From: Dyella thiooxydans
GTDB taxonomy: Bacteria > Pseudomonadota > Gammaproteobacteria > Xanthomonadales > Rhodanobacteraceae
DNA: 64,000 nucleotides
Direction of reading: 5' to 3'
Assembly (NCBI RefSeq): GCF_001641285.1
Contig: NZ_CP014841.1
Coordinates: forward strand, 682,001-746,000
This document shows positions 1 to 13,886 of the stretch, one piece after another. The translations under genes and the position numbers were made by a program. The notes below the pieces were generated by a model. That model had not been told where the DNA came from. It did no database searches and saw only the letters and a program-made list of their open reading frames with translations. Every line of letters begins with the position of its first letter. Positions within the stretch are counted from its first letter, which is position 1.

Positions 1-1985
<1,985 letters not shown>

Positions 1986-2423
1986 GGCTAACTCCTTTAT
2001 TGCTTGAGGCTGGCGGACGCAGGGCGTAACAGCGACATGGTACGCGCGTCGTGGTCAAGGCGACGTGGCGATGCGATGGTGGCGTGCCATGGCGGATCTT
2101 CCCGGCCCGTCGGGATGCGATCGTGTCGAATCGTGCGCACCGTGATGTCGGGTCGCCGGCCGGTGACGACAAGCGCGGTGGTGAGGCCACCTCTTGCACG
2201 ATTTCGAACGCTCCCGGAAACGGTGTCTTGCGTTGCGGCTGGATTGGCGCGGCTGGCAAAATACGGAGGCTAAGTGCCGCCGTGAGGCGGCTTCGGGCCT
2301 TGCTTTCGCGCCGATCGATGGTCGCTTTCCGGAGAGGTTTTCCCGGAGTGGCATCCACCGTTGAAGGGCGACAGGCAGGGCCACCCGGTACCCGCGCGCA
2401 CCCACCCCAAGGGACTTGAGATC
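1986..2423. other. Divergent promoter region between acnA and acnB
   Basis: This 438-bp stretch carries no convincing gene; the reading frames across it are shadows with no family signal. It must hold the promoters of both aconitase genes. On the plus strand the hexamers TTGCGG (2233-2238) and CAAAAT (2257-2262), 18 bp apart, are a weak sigma-70 candidate for acnB, which would leave a leader of about 150 bases. No riboswitch or clear operator was recognised. Confidence 0.4.
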
Positions 2424-5015
2424 ATGCTTACCGCCTATCGCCAACACGCCGCCGAACGCCAGGCCCTCGGCGTTCCGCCGCTGCCGCTCACCGCACAGCA
2501 GACGGCCGAACTGATCGAACTGCTGAAGAATCCCCCGGCTGGCGAGGAAGCCTTCCTGGTCCAGCTGCTGAGCGAGCGCGTGCCGGCCGGCGTGGACGAC
2601 GCGGCGAAGGTGAAGGCCTCGTATCTCGCGGCCGTCGCGTTCGGCACCGAGGTCTGCCCGCTGATCAGTCGCGAGAAGGCGACCGAGCTGCTCGGCACCA
2701 TGCTGGGTGGCTACAACATCCATCCGCTGATCCAGCTGCTCGACGACGCGCAGCTGGGCGGCATCGCCGCCGAGGCGCTGAAGAAGACCCTGCTGATGTT
2801 CGACTCCTTCCACGACGTGAAGGAAAAGGCCGACGCCGGCAACGCCCATGCCCAGGCCGTGCTGAAGAGCTGGGCCGAGGCCGAGTGGTTCACCTCGCGT
2901 CCCGAGGTGCCGGAGTCGCTGACCGTCACCGTGTTCAAGGTGCCGGGCGAGACCAACACCGACGACCTGTCGCCGGCGCCCGACGCCACCACGCGCCCGG
3001 ACATCCCGCTGCACGCGCTGGCGATGCTGAAGAACAAGCGCGACGGTGCGCCGTTCCAGCCGGAGGAAGACGGCAAGCGCGGTCCGATCCAGCTGATCGC
3101 CGACCTGAAGAACAAGGGCCACATGGTTGCCTACGTCGGCGACGTGGTCGGCACCGGCTCCAGCCGCAAGAGCGCCACCAACTCGGTGCTGTGGTGGACC
3201 GGCGAGGACATCCCGTTCATCCCGAACAAGCGCTTCGGCGGCGTCTGCCTGGGCGGCAAGATTGCCCCGATCTTCTACAACACGATGGAAGACGCCGGCG
3301 CGCTGCCGATCGAGCTGGACGTCTCGAAGATGGAGATGGGCGACGTCGTCGAGCTGCGCCCGTACGAGGGCAAGGCGCTGAAGAACGGCGAGGTGATCGC
3401 CGAGTTCCAGGTGAAGTCCGACGTGCTGTTCGACGAGGTGCGCGCCGGTGGCCGCATCCCGCTGATCATCGGCCGCGGCCTCACCGCCAAGGCGCGCGAG
3501 GCGCTGGGTCTGCCGGCCTCGACCCTGTTCCGCCAGCCGCAGCAGCCGGCCGATACCGGCAAGGGCTACTCGCTGGCGCAGAAGATGGTCGGCCGCGCCT
3601 GCGGGCTGCCGGAAGGCCAGGGCGTGCGCCCGGGTACCTACTGCGAGCCGAAGATGACCTCGGTCGGTTCGCAGGACACCACCGGCCCGATGACCCGCGA
3701 CGAGCTGAAGGACCTGGCCTGCCTGGGCTTCTCGGCCGACCTGGTGATGCAGTCGTTCTGCCACACCGCCGCCTACCCGAAGCCGGTGGACGTGAAGACC
3801 CACCACACCCTGCCGGAATTCATCTCCACCCGCGGCGGCATCTCGCTGCGCCCGGGCGACGGCGTGATCCACAGCTGGCTCAACCGCATGCTGCTGCCCG
3901 ACACCGTCGGCACCGGCGGCGACAGCCACACCCGCTTCCCGATCGGCATCTCGTTCCCGGCCGGCTCCGGCCTGGTCGCGTTCGCCGCGGCAACCGGCGT
4001 GATGCCGCTGGACATGCCGGAATCCGTGCTGGTGCGCTTCAAGGGCGAGCTGCAGCCGGGCGTCACCCTGCGTGACCTGGTCAACGCGATCCCGTACTAC
4101 GCGATCAAGCAGGGTCTGCTCACCGTTGCCAAGCAGGGCAAGAAGAACGTGTTCTCCGGCCGCATCCTGGAGATCGAGGGCCTGCCGGACCTGAAGGTGG
4201 AGCAGGCGTTCGAGCTGTCCGATGCCTCGGCCGAGCGTTCGGCCGCCGGTTGCACGGTGCGCCTGAACAAGGAACCGATCATCGAGTACCTCAACAGCAA
4301 CATCACGCTGCTGAAGTACATGATCGCCCAGGGCTACAAGGACGCCCGCAGCCTGCAGCGCCGCATCGCCAGGATGGAGGAGTGGCTGGCCAACCCGCAG
4401 CTGCTCGAGCCGGACGCCGACGCCGAGTACGCTGCGGTCATCGAGATCGACCTGGCCGACGTGCACGAGCCGATCGTGGCCTGCCCGAACGATCCGGACG
4501 ACGTGAAGACCCTGTCCGAGGTGGCCGGCGCAGTCATCGACGAGGTGTTCATCGGTTCGTGCATGACGAATATTGGTCATTTCCGCGCCGCGTCGAAGCT
4601 GCTGGAAGGCAAGCGCGACATCCCGACCAAGCTGTGGGTGGCCCCGCCGACCAAGATGGACGCGCAGGAGCTGACCAAGGAAGGCCACTACGGCACCTTC
4701 GGCACCGCCGGCGCGCGTATGGAGATGCCGGGCTGCTCGCTGTGCATGGGCAACCAGGCGCAGGTGAAGGAGGGCGCGACGGTGTTCTCCACCTCCACCC
4801 GCAACTTCCCCAACCGCCTCGGCAAGAACTCCAACGTCTACCTCGGCTCGGCCGAGCTGGCGGCGGTGTGCTCGCGGCTGGGGCGCATCCCGGGCAAGGA
4901 CGAGTACATGGAAGCCATGGGCGTGATCAACGCCAGCGGCAAGGCGATCTACAAGTACATGAACTTCGACCAGATCGAGGACTTCAAGGAAGTCGCCGAT
5001 ACCGTCAGCGCCTGA
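2424..5015 (+). CDS. acnB: Bifunctional aconitate hydratase 2 / 2-methylisocitrate dehydratase AcnB
   Basis: The 863-residue protein matches AcnB over its whole length: an N-terminal HEAT-like domain, the swivel domain placed early (the AcnB order, opposite to AcnA), then the catalytic domains. The cluster ligands lie in [10 protein letters not shown] and [10 protein letters not shown] near the C-terminus. The start is placed at [13 protein letters not shown] because the E. coli protein begins at the equivalent residue; an in-frame ATG 63 bases upstream would add a tail unlike the family. AcnB carries most TCA-cycle aconitase flux and can also act in the methylcitrate pathway (family knowledge). 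A strong hairpin follows the stop codon. Confidence 0.97.
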   Translation: MLTAYRQHAAERQALGVPPLPLTAQQTAELIELLKNPPAGEEAFLVQLLSERVPAGVDDAAKVKASYLAAVAFGTEVCPLISREKATELLGTMLGGYNIHPLIQLLDDAQLGGIAAEALKKTLLMFDSFHDVKEKADAGNAHAQAVLKSWAEAEWFTSRPEVPESLTVTVFKVPGETNTDDLSPAPDATTRPDIPLHALAMLKNKRDGAPFQPEEDGKRGPIQLIADLKNKGHMVAYVGDVVGTGSSRKSATNSVLWWTGEDIPFIPNKRFGGVCLGGKIAPIFYNTMEDAGALPIELDVSKMEMGDVVELRPYEGKALKNGEVIAEFQVKSDVLFDEVRAGGRIPLIIGRGLTAKAREALGLPASTLFRQPQQPADTGKGYSLAQKMVGRACGLPEGQGVRPGTYCEPKMTSVGSQDTTGPMTRDELKDLACLGFSADLVMQSFCHTAAYPKPVDVKTHHTLPEFISTRGGISLRPGDGVIHSWLNRMLLPDTVGTGGDSHTRFPIGISFPAGSGLVAFAAATGVMPLDMPESVLVRFKGELQPGVTLRDLVNAIPYYAIKQGLLTVAKQGKKNVFSGRILEIEGLPDLKVEQAFELSDASAERSAAGCTVRLNKEPIIEYLNSNITLLKYMIAQGYKDARSLQRRIARMEEWLANPQLLEPDADAEYAAVIEIDLADVHEPIVACPNDPDDVKTLSEVAGAVIDEVFIGSCMTNIGHFRAASKLLEGKRDIPTKLWVAPPTKMDAQELTKEGHYGTFGTAGARMEMPGCSLCMGNQAQVKEGATVFSTSTRNFPNRLGKNSNVYLGSAELAAVCSRLGRIPGKDEYMEAMGVINASGKAIYKYMNFDQIEDFKEVADTVSA

Positions 5016-5032
5016 ACCGTGCAGCGATGAAC

Positions 5033-5067
5033 ACGACAAAGCCCGGCCCCGTGCCGGGCTTTGTCGT
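5033..5067. terminator. Hairpin terminator after acnB
   Basis: A perfect 15-bp inverted repeat (left arm 5033-5047, loop CCCGT, right arm 5053-5067) starts 17 bp after the acnB stop. Because the outer stem carries A-rich and T-rich parts, it could stop transcription, but there is no long T tract after the stem. Confidence 0.75.
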
Positions 5068-5131
5068 TATGCTTCCCGCCACGCAAAGGGGGCAGGCCCT
5101 GCTCCCGGGCGCTGAGGAACCCTGAACCCGG

Positions 5132-6037
5132 ATGATTTCCAGCCTCTTGTCGGTCGTCTCGTTGCGCGATCTCTCCCTGGTCCAGGCGGTCAGCCGCCAC
5201 GGCAGCTTCAACAGCGCGGCACGTGCCATGCACATCAGCCCGTCGGGGTTGTCGCACCAGGTGCAGAAGGTCGAGCAGGCGCTGGGGGCGCCGCTGTTCG
5301 AACGAGGGGGGCGGCGCATCGTGCCCACGGCGGGCGGTCGTCGCCTGCTGGAGCAGATCGATGCGGTGCTGGCGGCCGCCGAACACCTGCAGCAGGCGGC
5401 CCGTGCGGGTGAGGTGGCTTTCGGTGGCGAGCTCCGGCTGGGCGTGCCGGCGTCGCTCGGTCCCTACCTGCTGCCGCACCTGATTGCCCCGTTCCCCCAG
5501 CATTTCCCCGGCACCCGACTCAGCCTGTCCGAAGGCAAGCCGAAGGGGTTGCTGCGGCGCCTGCACGAGGGTGAGCTGGACGCCGTGCTGGGGCCGCCGC
5601 CGGCGGTGTCGCCAGCCGGCATCGCGAGTCGCCCGCTGTTCTTCGAGCCATGGGAGGTGATGCTGCGGGCTGATCACCCGCTGGCCGGAAAGTCGACGCT
5701 GGCGCTCGACCAGCTGGACGCCGCCGAGGCCACGGTCATGGCCGAGTACCACCAGGACGGCGTGGCCGAGGCCGGCCAGGTACAGGACGTGAGCCTGGAG
5801 AGTCTTGCCGCACTGGTCGAGCTGCGCGGCGGCTATGCGCTGGTACCGGCGCTGGCGCGCGACCGGTTGTCGTCGATTGCGGCGGTGACCCTGGCCAAGA
5901 TCCGTGGGCCGGCGCCCGGTCGGGATATCTCCCTTTACTCACGCGAGGCTTCGCCGTGGGGCGAGGATCTGATCGCGTTCGCCGAGCTGCTGCGGCAGAT
6001 CGCCCGGCGCCGGCCCGGGCTGCGCCTGTTGGACTGA
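5132..6037 (+). CDS. LysR-family regulator, OxyR-like but cysteine-free
   Basis: This 301-residue protein has an N-terminal winged helix-turn-helix (about residues 10-70, HGSFNSAARAMHISPSGLS) and a LysR substrate-binding domain. The effector domain aligns with OxyR: both share a GPYLLPH segment and the pattern SLE(S/T)L..LV....G..L(V/L)PALA. However, there is no cysteine anywhere in the protein, and the stretch that carries the two redox cysteines of OxyR is shortened. It therefore cannot sense peroxide by the OxyR disulphide, and I give no oxyR symbol. It is a single gene, convergent with hflD. Its target and ligand are unknown; acnB upstream is cut off by a terminator. Confidence 0.85.
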   Translation: MISSLLSVVSLRDLSLVQAVSRHGSFNSAARAMHISPSGLSHQVQKVEQALGAPLFERGGRRIVPTAGGRRLLEQIDAVLAAAEHLQQAARAGEVAFGGELRLGVPASLGPYLLPHLIAPFPQHFPGTRLSLSEGKPKGLLRRLHEGELDAVLGPPPAVSPAGIASRPLFFEPWEVMLRADHPLAGKSTLALDQLDAAEATVMAEYHQDGVAEAGQVQDVSLESLAALVELRGGYALVPALARDRLSSIAAVTLAKIRGPAPGRDISLYSREASPWGEDLIAFAELLRQIARRRPGLRLLD

Positions 6038-6054
6038 ACGATTGGAGCGCTGTC

Positions 6055-6699
6055 TCAGCCGTTGTCCAGGGTGGAGCCGGTGAGCAGGCCGCGGGCGAGC
6101 ATGGCGCACTGCTTGCGATGCAGTAGCAACTGCCACTGCCGGCCACCGACCTGCCGCCACAGCACCGCCGAGCGGACGGCCGCCAGCAGGCTGGTGCGCA
6201 CCCGCTCGACGATGGCTTCCTGGCGCAGCATCTGGGGATTGCCGGTGACCATCACGCGCGGCTTCAGCGTGGACAGCGTGGATACGTAGAGCGCGGCCAG
6301 CCGGCCGATCACCTGCGGCGAATACCTGCCGAAGTGGTCGATCTGCCGCTGCGCGGCCAGCAGTCCCTGCTGCAGGTCGTTGCGCAGATTGCCGTGGCGG
6401 GCGAGGGTGCGCTCCAGTCGCATCACGGTGATCGCCATGCGGGTCACCGCCATGTCGCTGGAGCTGTCCTCCAGCTGGGCGATCAGGGTGCGCAGCCCCA
6501 GCCGCAGTGCCGAGGTGCGACCGTAGACGCCCACGACCGAATCGGCATCGATGCGGAAGACGCTGTCCACGCTGGTCTCGAATGCCGCCTCGTCGCAGCG
6601 CCCCTGGTTCGCCAGCTGCTGCGCGAGCGAGGTGGCCTGGAACAGACCGGCAAGGGCGAGCACGCGCTCTTCATTCATGGCAAACAGGCTGGGGACCAC
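6055..6699 (-). CDS. hflD: High-frequency lysogenization protein HflD homolog
   Basis: The product (214 residues with a GTG start) matches HflD (YcfC) along its length, including LALAG, CDEAAFETSV and AVLWRQVGG near the end. HflD is a helical, membrane-associated protein known in E. coli for promoting lambda lysogeny by holding the CII protein; its ordinary role is unclear. It follows mnmA with 3 bp between them and belongs to the nudJ-mnmA-hflD operon, an order shared with E. coli. An alternative ATG start at 6678 (MNEERVLALAG) gives 207 residues and is about equally likely; neither has a strong ribosome binding site. Confidence 0.9.
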   Translation of the reverse strand: MVPSLFAMNEERVLALAGLFQATSLAQQLANQGRCDEAAFETSVDSVFRIDADSVVGVYGRTSALRLGLRTLIAQLEDSSSDMAVTRMAITVMRLERTLARHGNLRNDLQQGLLAAQRQIDHFGRYSPQVIGRLAALYVSTLSTLKPRVMVTGNPQMLRQEAIVERVRTSLLAAVRSAVLWRQVGGRQWQLLLHRKQCAMLARGLLTGSTLDNG

Positions 6700-6702
6700 T
6701 TC

Positions 6703-7815
6703 TCACGACTCCGACAGGGCAGGGGGCAGGCCGCCAAAGGGAGCGTCGGTGACGGCAATCACCGCCCCCCCCAGGCAGGCCTCGCCGTCATAGAAAACCA
6801 CCGATTGCCCCGCCGTGACGGCGCGCTGGGGATCGTCGAAACGCACCTCCAGCCGCTCGTCCCGCAGCAGCACCTCGCAGGCCACGTCGGTTTGGCGGTA
6901 GCGCGTCTTGGCCGTGCAGCGGAAGCGACTGGCAGGCGCTTCGCCGGCGATCCAGTGGGGGGTGTCGGCCATCAGCCGGGTGGACTGCAGCCAATGGTTC
7001 TCGCCGCCTTGGGCCACGTACAGGATGTTTGCCGGCACGTCCTTGCCGACCACGTACCAGGCTTCGCCGCTGGCGCCGTGGCGCCCGCCAATACCCAGGC
7101 CCTGGCGCTGGCCGAGGGTGTAGTACATCACCCCCTGGTGTTCTCCAACCTCCCTTCCGTCGGGAGTGCGCATGGCGCCGGGCCGGGCCGGGATGTACTG
7201 GCCGAGGAACTCGCGGAAATCGCGTTCGCCGATGAAGCAGATGCCGGTGGAGTCCTTCTTGGCGTGGGTCGGCAGGCCGGCCTCCCGCGCCATGACACGC
7301 ACCTGTTCTTTCGGCAGGTGGCCGATCGGGAACAGCGCGGCGGCGAGCTGGGCCTGGCCGATCGCATGCAGGAAGTAGGTCTGGTCTTTGGTCCGGTCCG
7401 CGGCGCGGAGCAGCCGGTACCTGCCGTCGCGCTGGTCGACCTGTGCATAGTGGCCGGTGGCGATCTTCTCCGCGCCCAGTGCGCGGGCCTCGTCGAGAAA
7501 GGTCTTGAACTTGATCTCGCGGTTGCACAGCACGTCCGGATTCGGCGTGCGGCCGGCGCGGTACTCGGCCAGGAAGTGCTCGAACACGCCGTCCCAGTAC
7601 TCGGCGGCGAAGTTGCGCGTGTGGAACGGAATGCCGAGGCGTCCGCATACGCCCAGGGCGTCCTTGCGGTCGGCATCGGCGGTGCAGGGCCCGGAGCGCT
7701 CGTCCTCTTCCCAGTTCTGCATGAACAGGCCTTCGACGGCGTGGCCGGCCTGCTGCAGTACCAGGGCGGCGACCGACGAGTCGACCCCTCCGGAGACGCC
7801 CAGCATCACTTTCAC
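6703..7815 (-). CDS. mnmA: tRNA-specific 2-thiouridylase MnmA
   Basis: MnmA puts sulphur on U34 of the tRNAs for Lys, Glu and Gln, using ATP to adenylate the base and a persulphide passed along the Tus relay. The 370-residue protein shows the PP-loop GVSGGVDSS at the N-terminus, the nucleophile C97 in [12 protein letters not shown] and the second catalytic cysteine C193 in [13 protein letters not shown] chose the GTG start at 7815: it overlaps the nudJ stop in a GTGA junction, and the protein then begins [10 protein letters not shown] as the family does. A longer frame upstream only runs inside nudJ. Translational coupling to nudJ is likely. Confidence 0.96.
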   Translation of the reverse strand: MKVMLGVSGGVDSSVAALVLQQAGHAVEGLFMQNWEEDERSGPCTADADRKDALGVCGRLGIPFHTRNFAAEYWDGVFEHFLAEYRAGRTPNPDVLCNREIKFKTFLDEARALGAEKIATGHYAQVDQRDGRYRLLRAADRTKDQTYFLHAIGQAQLAAALFPIGHLPKEQVRVMAREAGLPTHAKKDSTGICFIGERDFREFLGQYIPARPGAMRTPDGREVGEHQGVMYYTLGQRQGLGIGGRHGASGEAWYVVGKDVPANILYVAQGGENHWLQSTRLMADTPHWIAGEAPASRFRCTAKTRYRQTDVACEVLLRDERLEVRFDDPQRAVTAGQSVVFYDGEACLGGAVIAVTDAPFGGLPPALSES

Positions 7816-8297
7816 GGGTAACGATCCCCGTCGAGCAGGCTGGTCACCGTCGCCAGTGGCAGGCGCTGGCCCGCCAGCCAGGCGTCGATGCTCAGCAGCA
7901 CCAGCGGGCTGCGCAGGCGGTCGCCGAGGGCTGCGATCTCCTCGCGGGTCAGCCACAAGGCGCGCCGGATGCCGGTGTCCAGCGGACGGGCCGGATCGTG
8001 ACCGACCGGCCGCGCAGCGAAGCTGAATCGCACCACGCCATCACCGTGCTCGGTGCTACGCCATTGATGGACGCCGATCAGGTGCTGCAACTCGACTGTC
8101 CAGCCGGTCTCCTCCAGCGTCTCGCGGGCCGCGGCGGTGAGCAGGCTTTCGTGGTCGTCGAGATGGCCGGCCGGCTGGTTGTAGGCCAGCCGGCCGCCGA
8201 CTTCCTCTTCCACCATGAGGTAGCGGTCGCCGTCCGCCACCACACAGGCGACGGTGACGTGCGGGCACCACACGGACGAGGATGAGGAAGCGGACAT
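7812..8297 (-). CDS. nudJ: NUDIX phosphatase NudJ
   Basis: The 161-residue protein contains a complete NUDIX box (a glycine, then E, REtLEETG) starting at GHLDDHE, and the flanking PHVTVACVV and NQPAGHL segments typical of NudJ. The E. coli enzyme hydrolyses thiamine pyrophosphate, HMP-PP and nucleoside di- and triphosphates. The protein begins with a short serine-rich tail before the conserved part. It is the first gene of the nudJ-mnmA-hflD operon and is divergent from clpS. The link to tRNA thiolation is positional; the biochemical reason for this conserved pairing is not known to me. Confidence 0.9.
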   Translation of the reverse strand: MSASSSSSVWCPHVTVACVVADGDRYLMVEEEVGGRLAYNQPAGHLDDHESLLTAAARETLEETGWTVELQHLIGVHQWRSTEHGDGVVRFSFAARPVGHDPARPLDTGIRRALWLTREEIAALGDRLRSPLVLLSIDAWLAGQRLPLATVTSLLDGDRYP

Positions 8298-8419
8298 GTC
8301 GGCTTGCCTTGCGGCACTGGAAAAGCGTTCATTGTGCCATCACCTCTGTCCCCGTCGCCAAAGCTGCATCCCCGGCGGCGTAGAATCCGTATCAACCGGC
8401 AAGCGACCCAATTTTCCTG

Positions 8420-8746
8420 ATGGCAAACCAACCCGAACACGAGCAGAGCCCCGGACACGGGCTGGCGCTGGAACCCTCACGTCCGGAGGTGGCACGGCCG
8501 CCGCTGTATCAAGTTCTGCTCATGAATGACGATTTCACTCCCATGGACTTCGTGGTGGAGGTGCTCCGCGGTTTCTTCGCCATGGACCAGGAGAAGGCGG
8601 TGCAGGTGATGCTCCACGTGCACACCCGCGGACGGGGTGTGTGCGGGGTGTTTACCCGGGAGGTGGCCGAGACGAAAGTCACCCAGGTGAACGAATATTC
8701 ACGTGCCCATCAGCACCCGCTGTTGTGCACTATGGAAAAGCTGTAG
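8420..8746 (+). CDS. clpS: ATP-dependent Clp protease adaptor ClpS
   Basis: ClpS delivers N-degron substrates to ClpAP. The 108-residue protein has a loose N-terminal tail (about 25 residues) and the conserved core: [20 protein letters not shown], with the N-end binding pocket residues N, D and D of the MNDDFT motif, then [18 protein letters not shown] and a final ALCTMEK-like end. It sits 66 bp before clpA in the same direction, the standard arrangement. A TAGAAT hexamer 33 bases before the start could be the -10 element. Confidence 0.97.
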   Translation: MANQPEHEQSPGHGLALEPSRPEVARPPLYQVLLMNDDFTPMDFVVEVLRGFFAMDQEKAVQVMLHVHTRGRGVCGVFTREVAETKVTQVNEYSRAHQHPLLCTMEKL

Positions 8747-8812
8747 GCGACCCCACTTTGGCGATATCGCGGCATCCTCAGGCCGCAGCCATATAACCGG
8801 GAGACGGTCCGG

Positions 8813-11083
<2,271 letters not shown>

Positions 11084-11126
11084 GTCCGAGGCCCGGGCGG
11101 CCCTGGCCGCCCGGGCTCCGGACACG

Positions 11127-11158
11127 AAAAAAGGCGACGCCGCGGCGTCGCCTTTTTC
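11127..11158. terminator. Bidirectional terminator between clpA and infA
   Basis: An 8-bp GC stem (11133-11140 with 11145-11152) around a CGCG loop is flanked by A6 on the left and T5 on the right. It can therefore work as a rho-independent terminator for clpA on the plus strand and for infA on the minus strand. Confidence 0.9.
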
Positions 11159-11198
11159 TTGCCCGCGCGGCGCCGGTGCAGCCGCGGCCGGGAGTGGC

Positions 11199-11417
11199 TT
11201 ACTTCATGCGGTAGGTGATACGACCCTTGGTCAGGTCGTACGGGGTCATCTCCACCTTCACCTTGTCGCCGGTGAGGATGCGGATGTAGTGCTTGCGCAT
11301 GCGGCCGGAGATGTGGGCGATGATCACGTGCCCGTTCTCCAGCTGCACCCGGAACATGGTGTTGGGCAGGGTCTCCTGGACCGTGCCTTCCATCTCGATG
11401 ACGTCGTCTTTGGCCAT
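11199..11417 (-). CDS. infA: Translation initiation factor IF-1
   Basis: The 72-residue OB-fold protein ([13 protein letters not shown] at the start, LTKGRITYR at the end) is the standard IF-1, which occupies the ribosomal A site during initiation. The start is placed at the ATG at 11417, giving the usual 72 residues; the frame is open 57 bases further but that tail is not part of the family. The gene is convergent with clpA, as in related genomes. Confidence 0.98.
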   Translation of the reverse strand: MAKDDVIEMEGTVQETLPNTMFRVQLENGHVIIAHISGRMRKHYIRILTGDKVKVEMTPYDLTKGRITYRMK

Positions 11418-11499
11418 GCTTTCCGTCGTTCGATCGCGGACCGTTGTGGCCGCGTAAGCCGACGAGTATGCCACGTCGGCGTCCCTGGTTAAAGATTCG

Positions 11500-11775
11500 T
11501 CAGGCGAGATGCTCTGCCAGCTTGCGCCGGATCTCGTCCTCGACCATGCCCTTGAGCGGCGACAGCATCAGCCCGAGCTCGGCGTGCACGGTCACCTCGT
11601 TCGCGGCCACCGCAATGCTGCCTTTCACGCCGGAACGCGAGAAGCGCAGGGTGTCGCCGTCCCAGCGGCTGTCCATATCGAATTTCTCCCGCATGCGGGC
11701 AGCGACCCGGTCGACCCGGGCGCGGGCTTCGGCAATGGGGAGCTGGTGGGGTTGGCGCAAGTCGATGGAAGGCAT
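11500..11775 (-). CDS. Polyhydroxyalkanoic acid system family protein
   Basis: This 91-residue soluble protein resembles the small PHA granule-regulation family (PF09650 type): an N-terminal [20 protein letters not shown] stretch, a central beta-rich part ([17 protein letters not shown]), and [19 protein letters not shown] at the end. The name comes from the family; no PHA synthesis genes are in this window, so a role in granules is not supported here. The start is the ATG before PSIDL; an in-frame start 42 bases upstream gives a non-conserved tail. Its upstream region overlaps the promoter area of the divergent FHA gene. Confidence 0.8.
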   Translation of the reverse strand: MPSIDLRQPHQLPIAEARARVDRVAARMREKFDMDSRWDGDTLRFSRSGVKGSIAVAANEVTVHAELGLMLSPLKGMVEDEIRRKLAEHLA

Positions 11776-11886
11776 TGGGGGATTGTCGGGCAGGGGGCAG
11801 GTGCTGTCACGCCCCACGTGCTGGCGGCGCTGCGGTGGGCGCTCCGGCTTCTGCTAGAGTCCCGGCGTTCGTCGACTGGTTCACAG

Positions 11887-12654
11887 ATGCGCATCGAGTT
11901 TCCCCACGCGGCCCGCGAAGACATTCCATGGGAGGCCCCCGTCCTCACGGTCGGCAGCGCGCCTGACAATACGGTCGTACTGGGCGCGCACCAGGCCGCG
12001 CCTCATCACCTGGAATTGCGCAGGGACGAGCGCGGCTGCCTGCTGCAGGTCCTGCCGGGGGCCAGTCGCATCTACCTGAATGCCCGACCGGTGCGTGAAC
12101 GGGCAATGCTCCGTGCTGGCGACGTCCTCAGCGTGGGCGACTGCCGGATGCTGATCCGGGAAAACGGCGATCCGGCCTCGCGCGAGCCGCTGCGCGTTCC
12201 CGAGTCCAGCCGTTGTCCGGTCGCCCTGCGCGCCGTAGCGGGGCCGCTGTCCGGACGTGTCTTGCCGCTGCGCAATCGTCTGGAACTGGGGCCGACGTCG
12301 GCTCCCCCCCTGGAGTTGCCCCAGGGGGAATCCGCTGCGGTCAGCCTGTCCTGGGCCGATGGCATGCTGCGACTCCAGTTGGAGCAGCGCTCGGCGCGCT
12401 ACCCACTGCGCGTCAACGGGGTCGAGACAACCGGCCTCGCGCTTCAGCCCGGCGACCAGCTCGGGCTGGCGACGCACCGCTTCGTCGTCGATGCCCCGGG
12501 GATGCAGCCCGAGCCTGAATTGCCCTTGGCGGGCGGGCCCCGCGACCTCCTGCCGGAAGAGCAGGCCGGCCCGCGCGGCGAGGTCTGGTGGCTGATCGTT
12601 ACGGCAGCGGTGCTCGCGCTCGGTATCGCCCTGGTGCTGTTGGTCCGCCTGTAG
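11887..12654 (+). CDS. FHA-domain protein with C-terminal membrane anchor
   Basis: The 255-residue protein has an N-terminal FHA fold (about residues 18-95: [41 protein letters not shown]), a second, more divergent FHA-like region (about residues 115-215: [27 protein letters not shown]) and a single hydrophobic helix at the end (residues 232-254). FHA domains bind phosphothreonine peptides. This looks like a tail-anchored protein with its FHA part in the cytoplasm. No kinase, phosphatase or secretion genes are next to it, so its partner is unknown. The start is the ATG before RIEFPHAA; the reading frame further upstream is only antisense to the neighbouring gene. Confidence 0.75.
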   Translation: MRIEFPHAAREDIPWEAPVLTVGSAPDNTVVLGAHQAAPHHLELRRDERGCLLQVLPGASRIYLNARPVRERAMLRAGDVLSVGDCRMLIRENGDPASREPLRVPESSRCPVALRAVAGPLSGRVLPLRNRLELGPTSAPPLELPQGESAAVSLSWADGMLRLQLEQRSARYPLRVNGVETTGLALQPGDQLGLATHRFVVDAPGMQPEPELPLAGGPRDLLPEEQAGPRGEVWWLIVTAAVLALGIALVLLVRL

Positions 12655-12722
12655 CCCCATGCATTGACGCCGGCTTGTTGCGCCGCGCCATAATGCGGTG
12701 GTCCATCGGGAGAGAGCGGTCA

Positions 12723-13808
12723 GTGAGCCAAGTGTGGAATTTCAGTGCGGGCCCGGCGGCGTTGCCGCGCGAAGTGCTCGAACAGGCGCAGCGCGAGCTG
12801 CTGGACTGGAACGGCTCGGGCATGTCGGTGATGGAGCAATCCCATCGCGGCAAGCGATTCATTGCGATGGCGGCCGAAGCCGAAGCGGACCTGCGCGCGT
12901 TGATGGCGATTCCCGTCGATTACTCCGTGCTTTTCATGCAGGGCGGAGCAACCCAGCACTTCGCACAGATCCCGATGAACTTCGCCGGCCCGAACGACCG
13001 CGCCGACTATGTGGTCACCGGCCACTGGGGTGAGAAGGCGGTGCGCGAGGCGATGCCCTATGTGAAGGTGAACATCGCCGCCACCGGGGCGGGTGATGAT
13101 TTCCGCAGCCTTCCGCCGCGCAAAACCTGGCAGCTCGACCCGGGCGCGTCCTATGTGCACTACACGCCGAACGAAACCATCCATGGCGTGGAGTTCACCG
13201 ACGTCCCTGACGTGGGCGAGGTGCCGCTGGTGGCGGACATGTCCTCGAACATCCTTTCGGCGCCGCTCGACGTCTCGCGCTTCGGCCTGATCTATGCCGG
13301 TGCACAGAAGAACATCGGGCCGTCGGGCCTGGTGGTCATGGTCGTGCGCAGCGACCTGCTGGCGCGGCAGGGCCGGCCGATGGCCAAGATCCTGCGCTAC
13401 GCCGAACATGCCGCGCAGGACTCGATGCTTAACACGCCCAACACCTGGGGCTGGTATCTCGCCGGGCTCACCTTCAAGTGGCTCAAGGCGAAGGGCGGTG
13501 TCTCGGCGATGGCCGAACAGAACCGCGCCAAGGCGGGCCTGCTGTACCAGGCGATCGACGGCTCGGGCGGCTTCTACGCCAATCCGGTCGACCCGGCCGC
13601 CCGCTCGCGCATGAATGTGCCGTTCACCCTGCACGACAGCGCGCTGGATGCGGATTTCCTGAAGGAATCGGAGGCCGCCGGGCTGATCGCGCTGAAGGGC
13701 CACAAGGCGGTCGGCGGCATGCGGGCCTCGCTGTACAACGCGGTGCCGCTGGAGGCGGCGCAGGCGCTGGTTTCCTTCATGCGCGATTTCGCCGATCGTC
13801 ACGGATGA
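12723..13808 (+). CDS. serC: Phosphoserine aminotransferase SerC
   Basis: SerC makes O-phosphoserine from 3-phosphohydroxypyruvate and glutamate (serine synthesis), and the matching step in PLP synthesis. The 361-residue protein starts [15 protein letters not shown], and the PLP lysine lies in [12 protein letters not shown]. The GTG start at 12723 is chosen because a GGGAGAGAG ribosome binding site sits just before it and the family begins at this point. The gene leads the run serC-pheA-aroA, where one pathway ends in serine and two in aromatic amino acids, an order common in Proteobacteria. Confidence 0.97.
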   Translation: MSQVWNFSAGPAALPREVLEQAQRELLDWNGSGMSVMEQSHRGKRFIAMAAEAEADLRALMAIPVDYSVLFMQGGATQHFAQIPMNFAGPNDRADYVVTGHWGEKAVREAMPYVKVNIAATGAGDDFRSLPPRKTWQLDPGASYVHYTPNETIHGVEFTDVPDVGEVPLVADMSSNILSAPLDVSRFGLIYAGAQKNIGPSGLVVMVVRSDLLARQGRPMAKILRYAEHAAQDSMLNTPNTWGWYLAGLTFKWLKAKGGVSAMAEQNRAKAGLLYQAIDGSGGFYANPVDPAARSRMNVPFTLHDSALDADFLKESEAAGLIALKGHKAVGGMRASLYNAVPLEAAQALVSFMRDFADRHG

Positions 13809-13886
13809 AACCAAGGCGCTCCGGCGCGCTTTCAGGCACCATGTCGGTCCCGATGTTTGGACGTCTATCCATCCAGGTTGTGTTGC

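Noticed and set aside
2055-5039. 994-codon minus-strand frame over acnB
   Set aside because: Antisense shadow of acnB with no recognisable domain.
5132-6037. Naming the LysR gene oxyR
   Set aside because: Both redox cysteines and the segment that carries them are missing.
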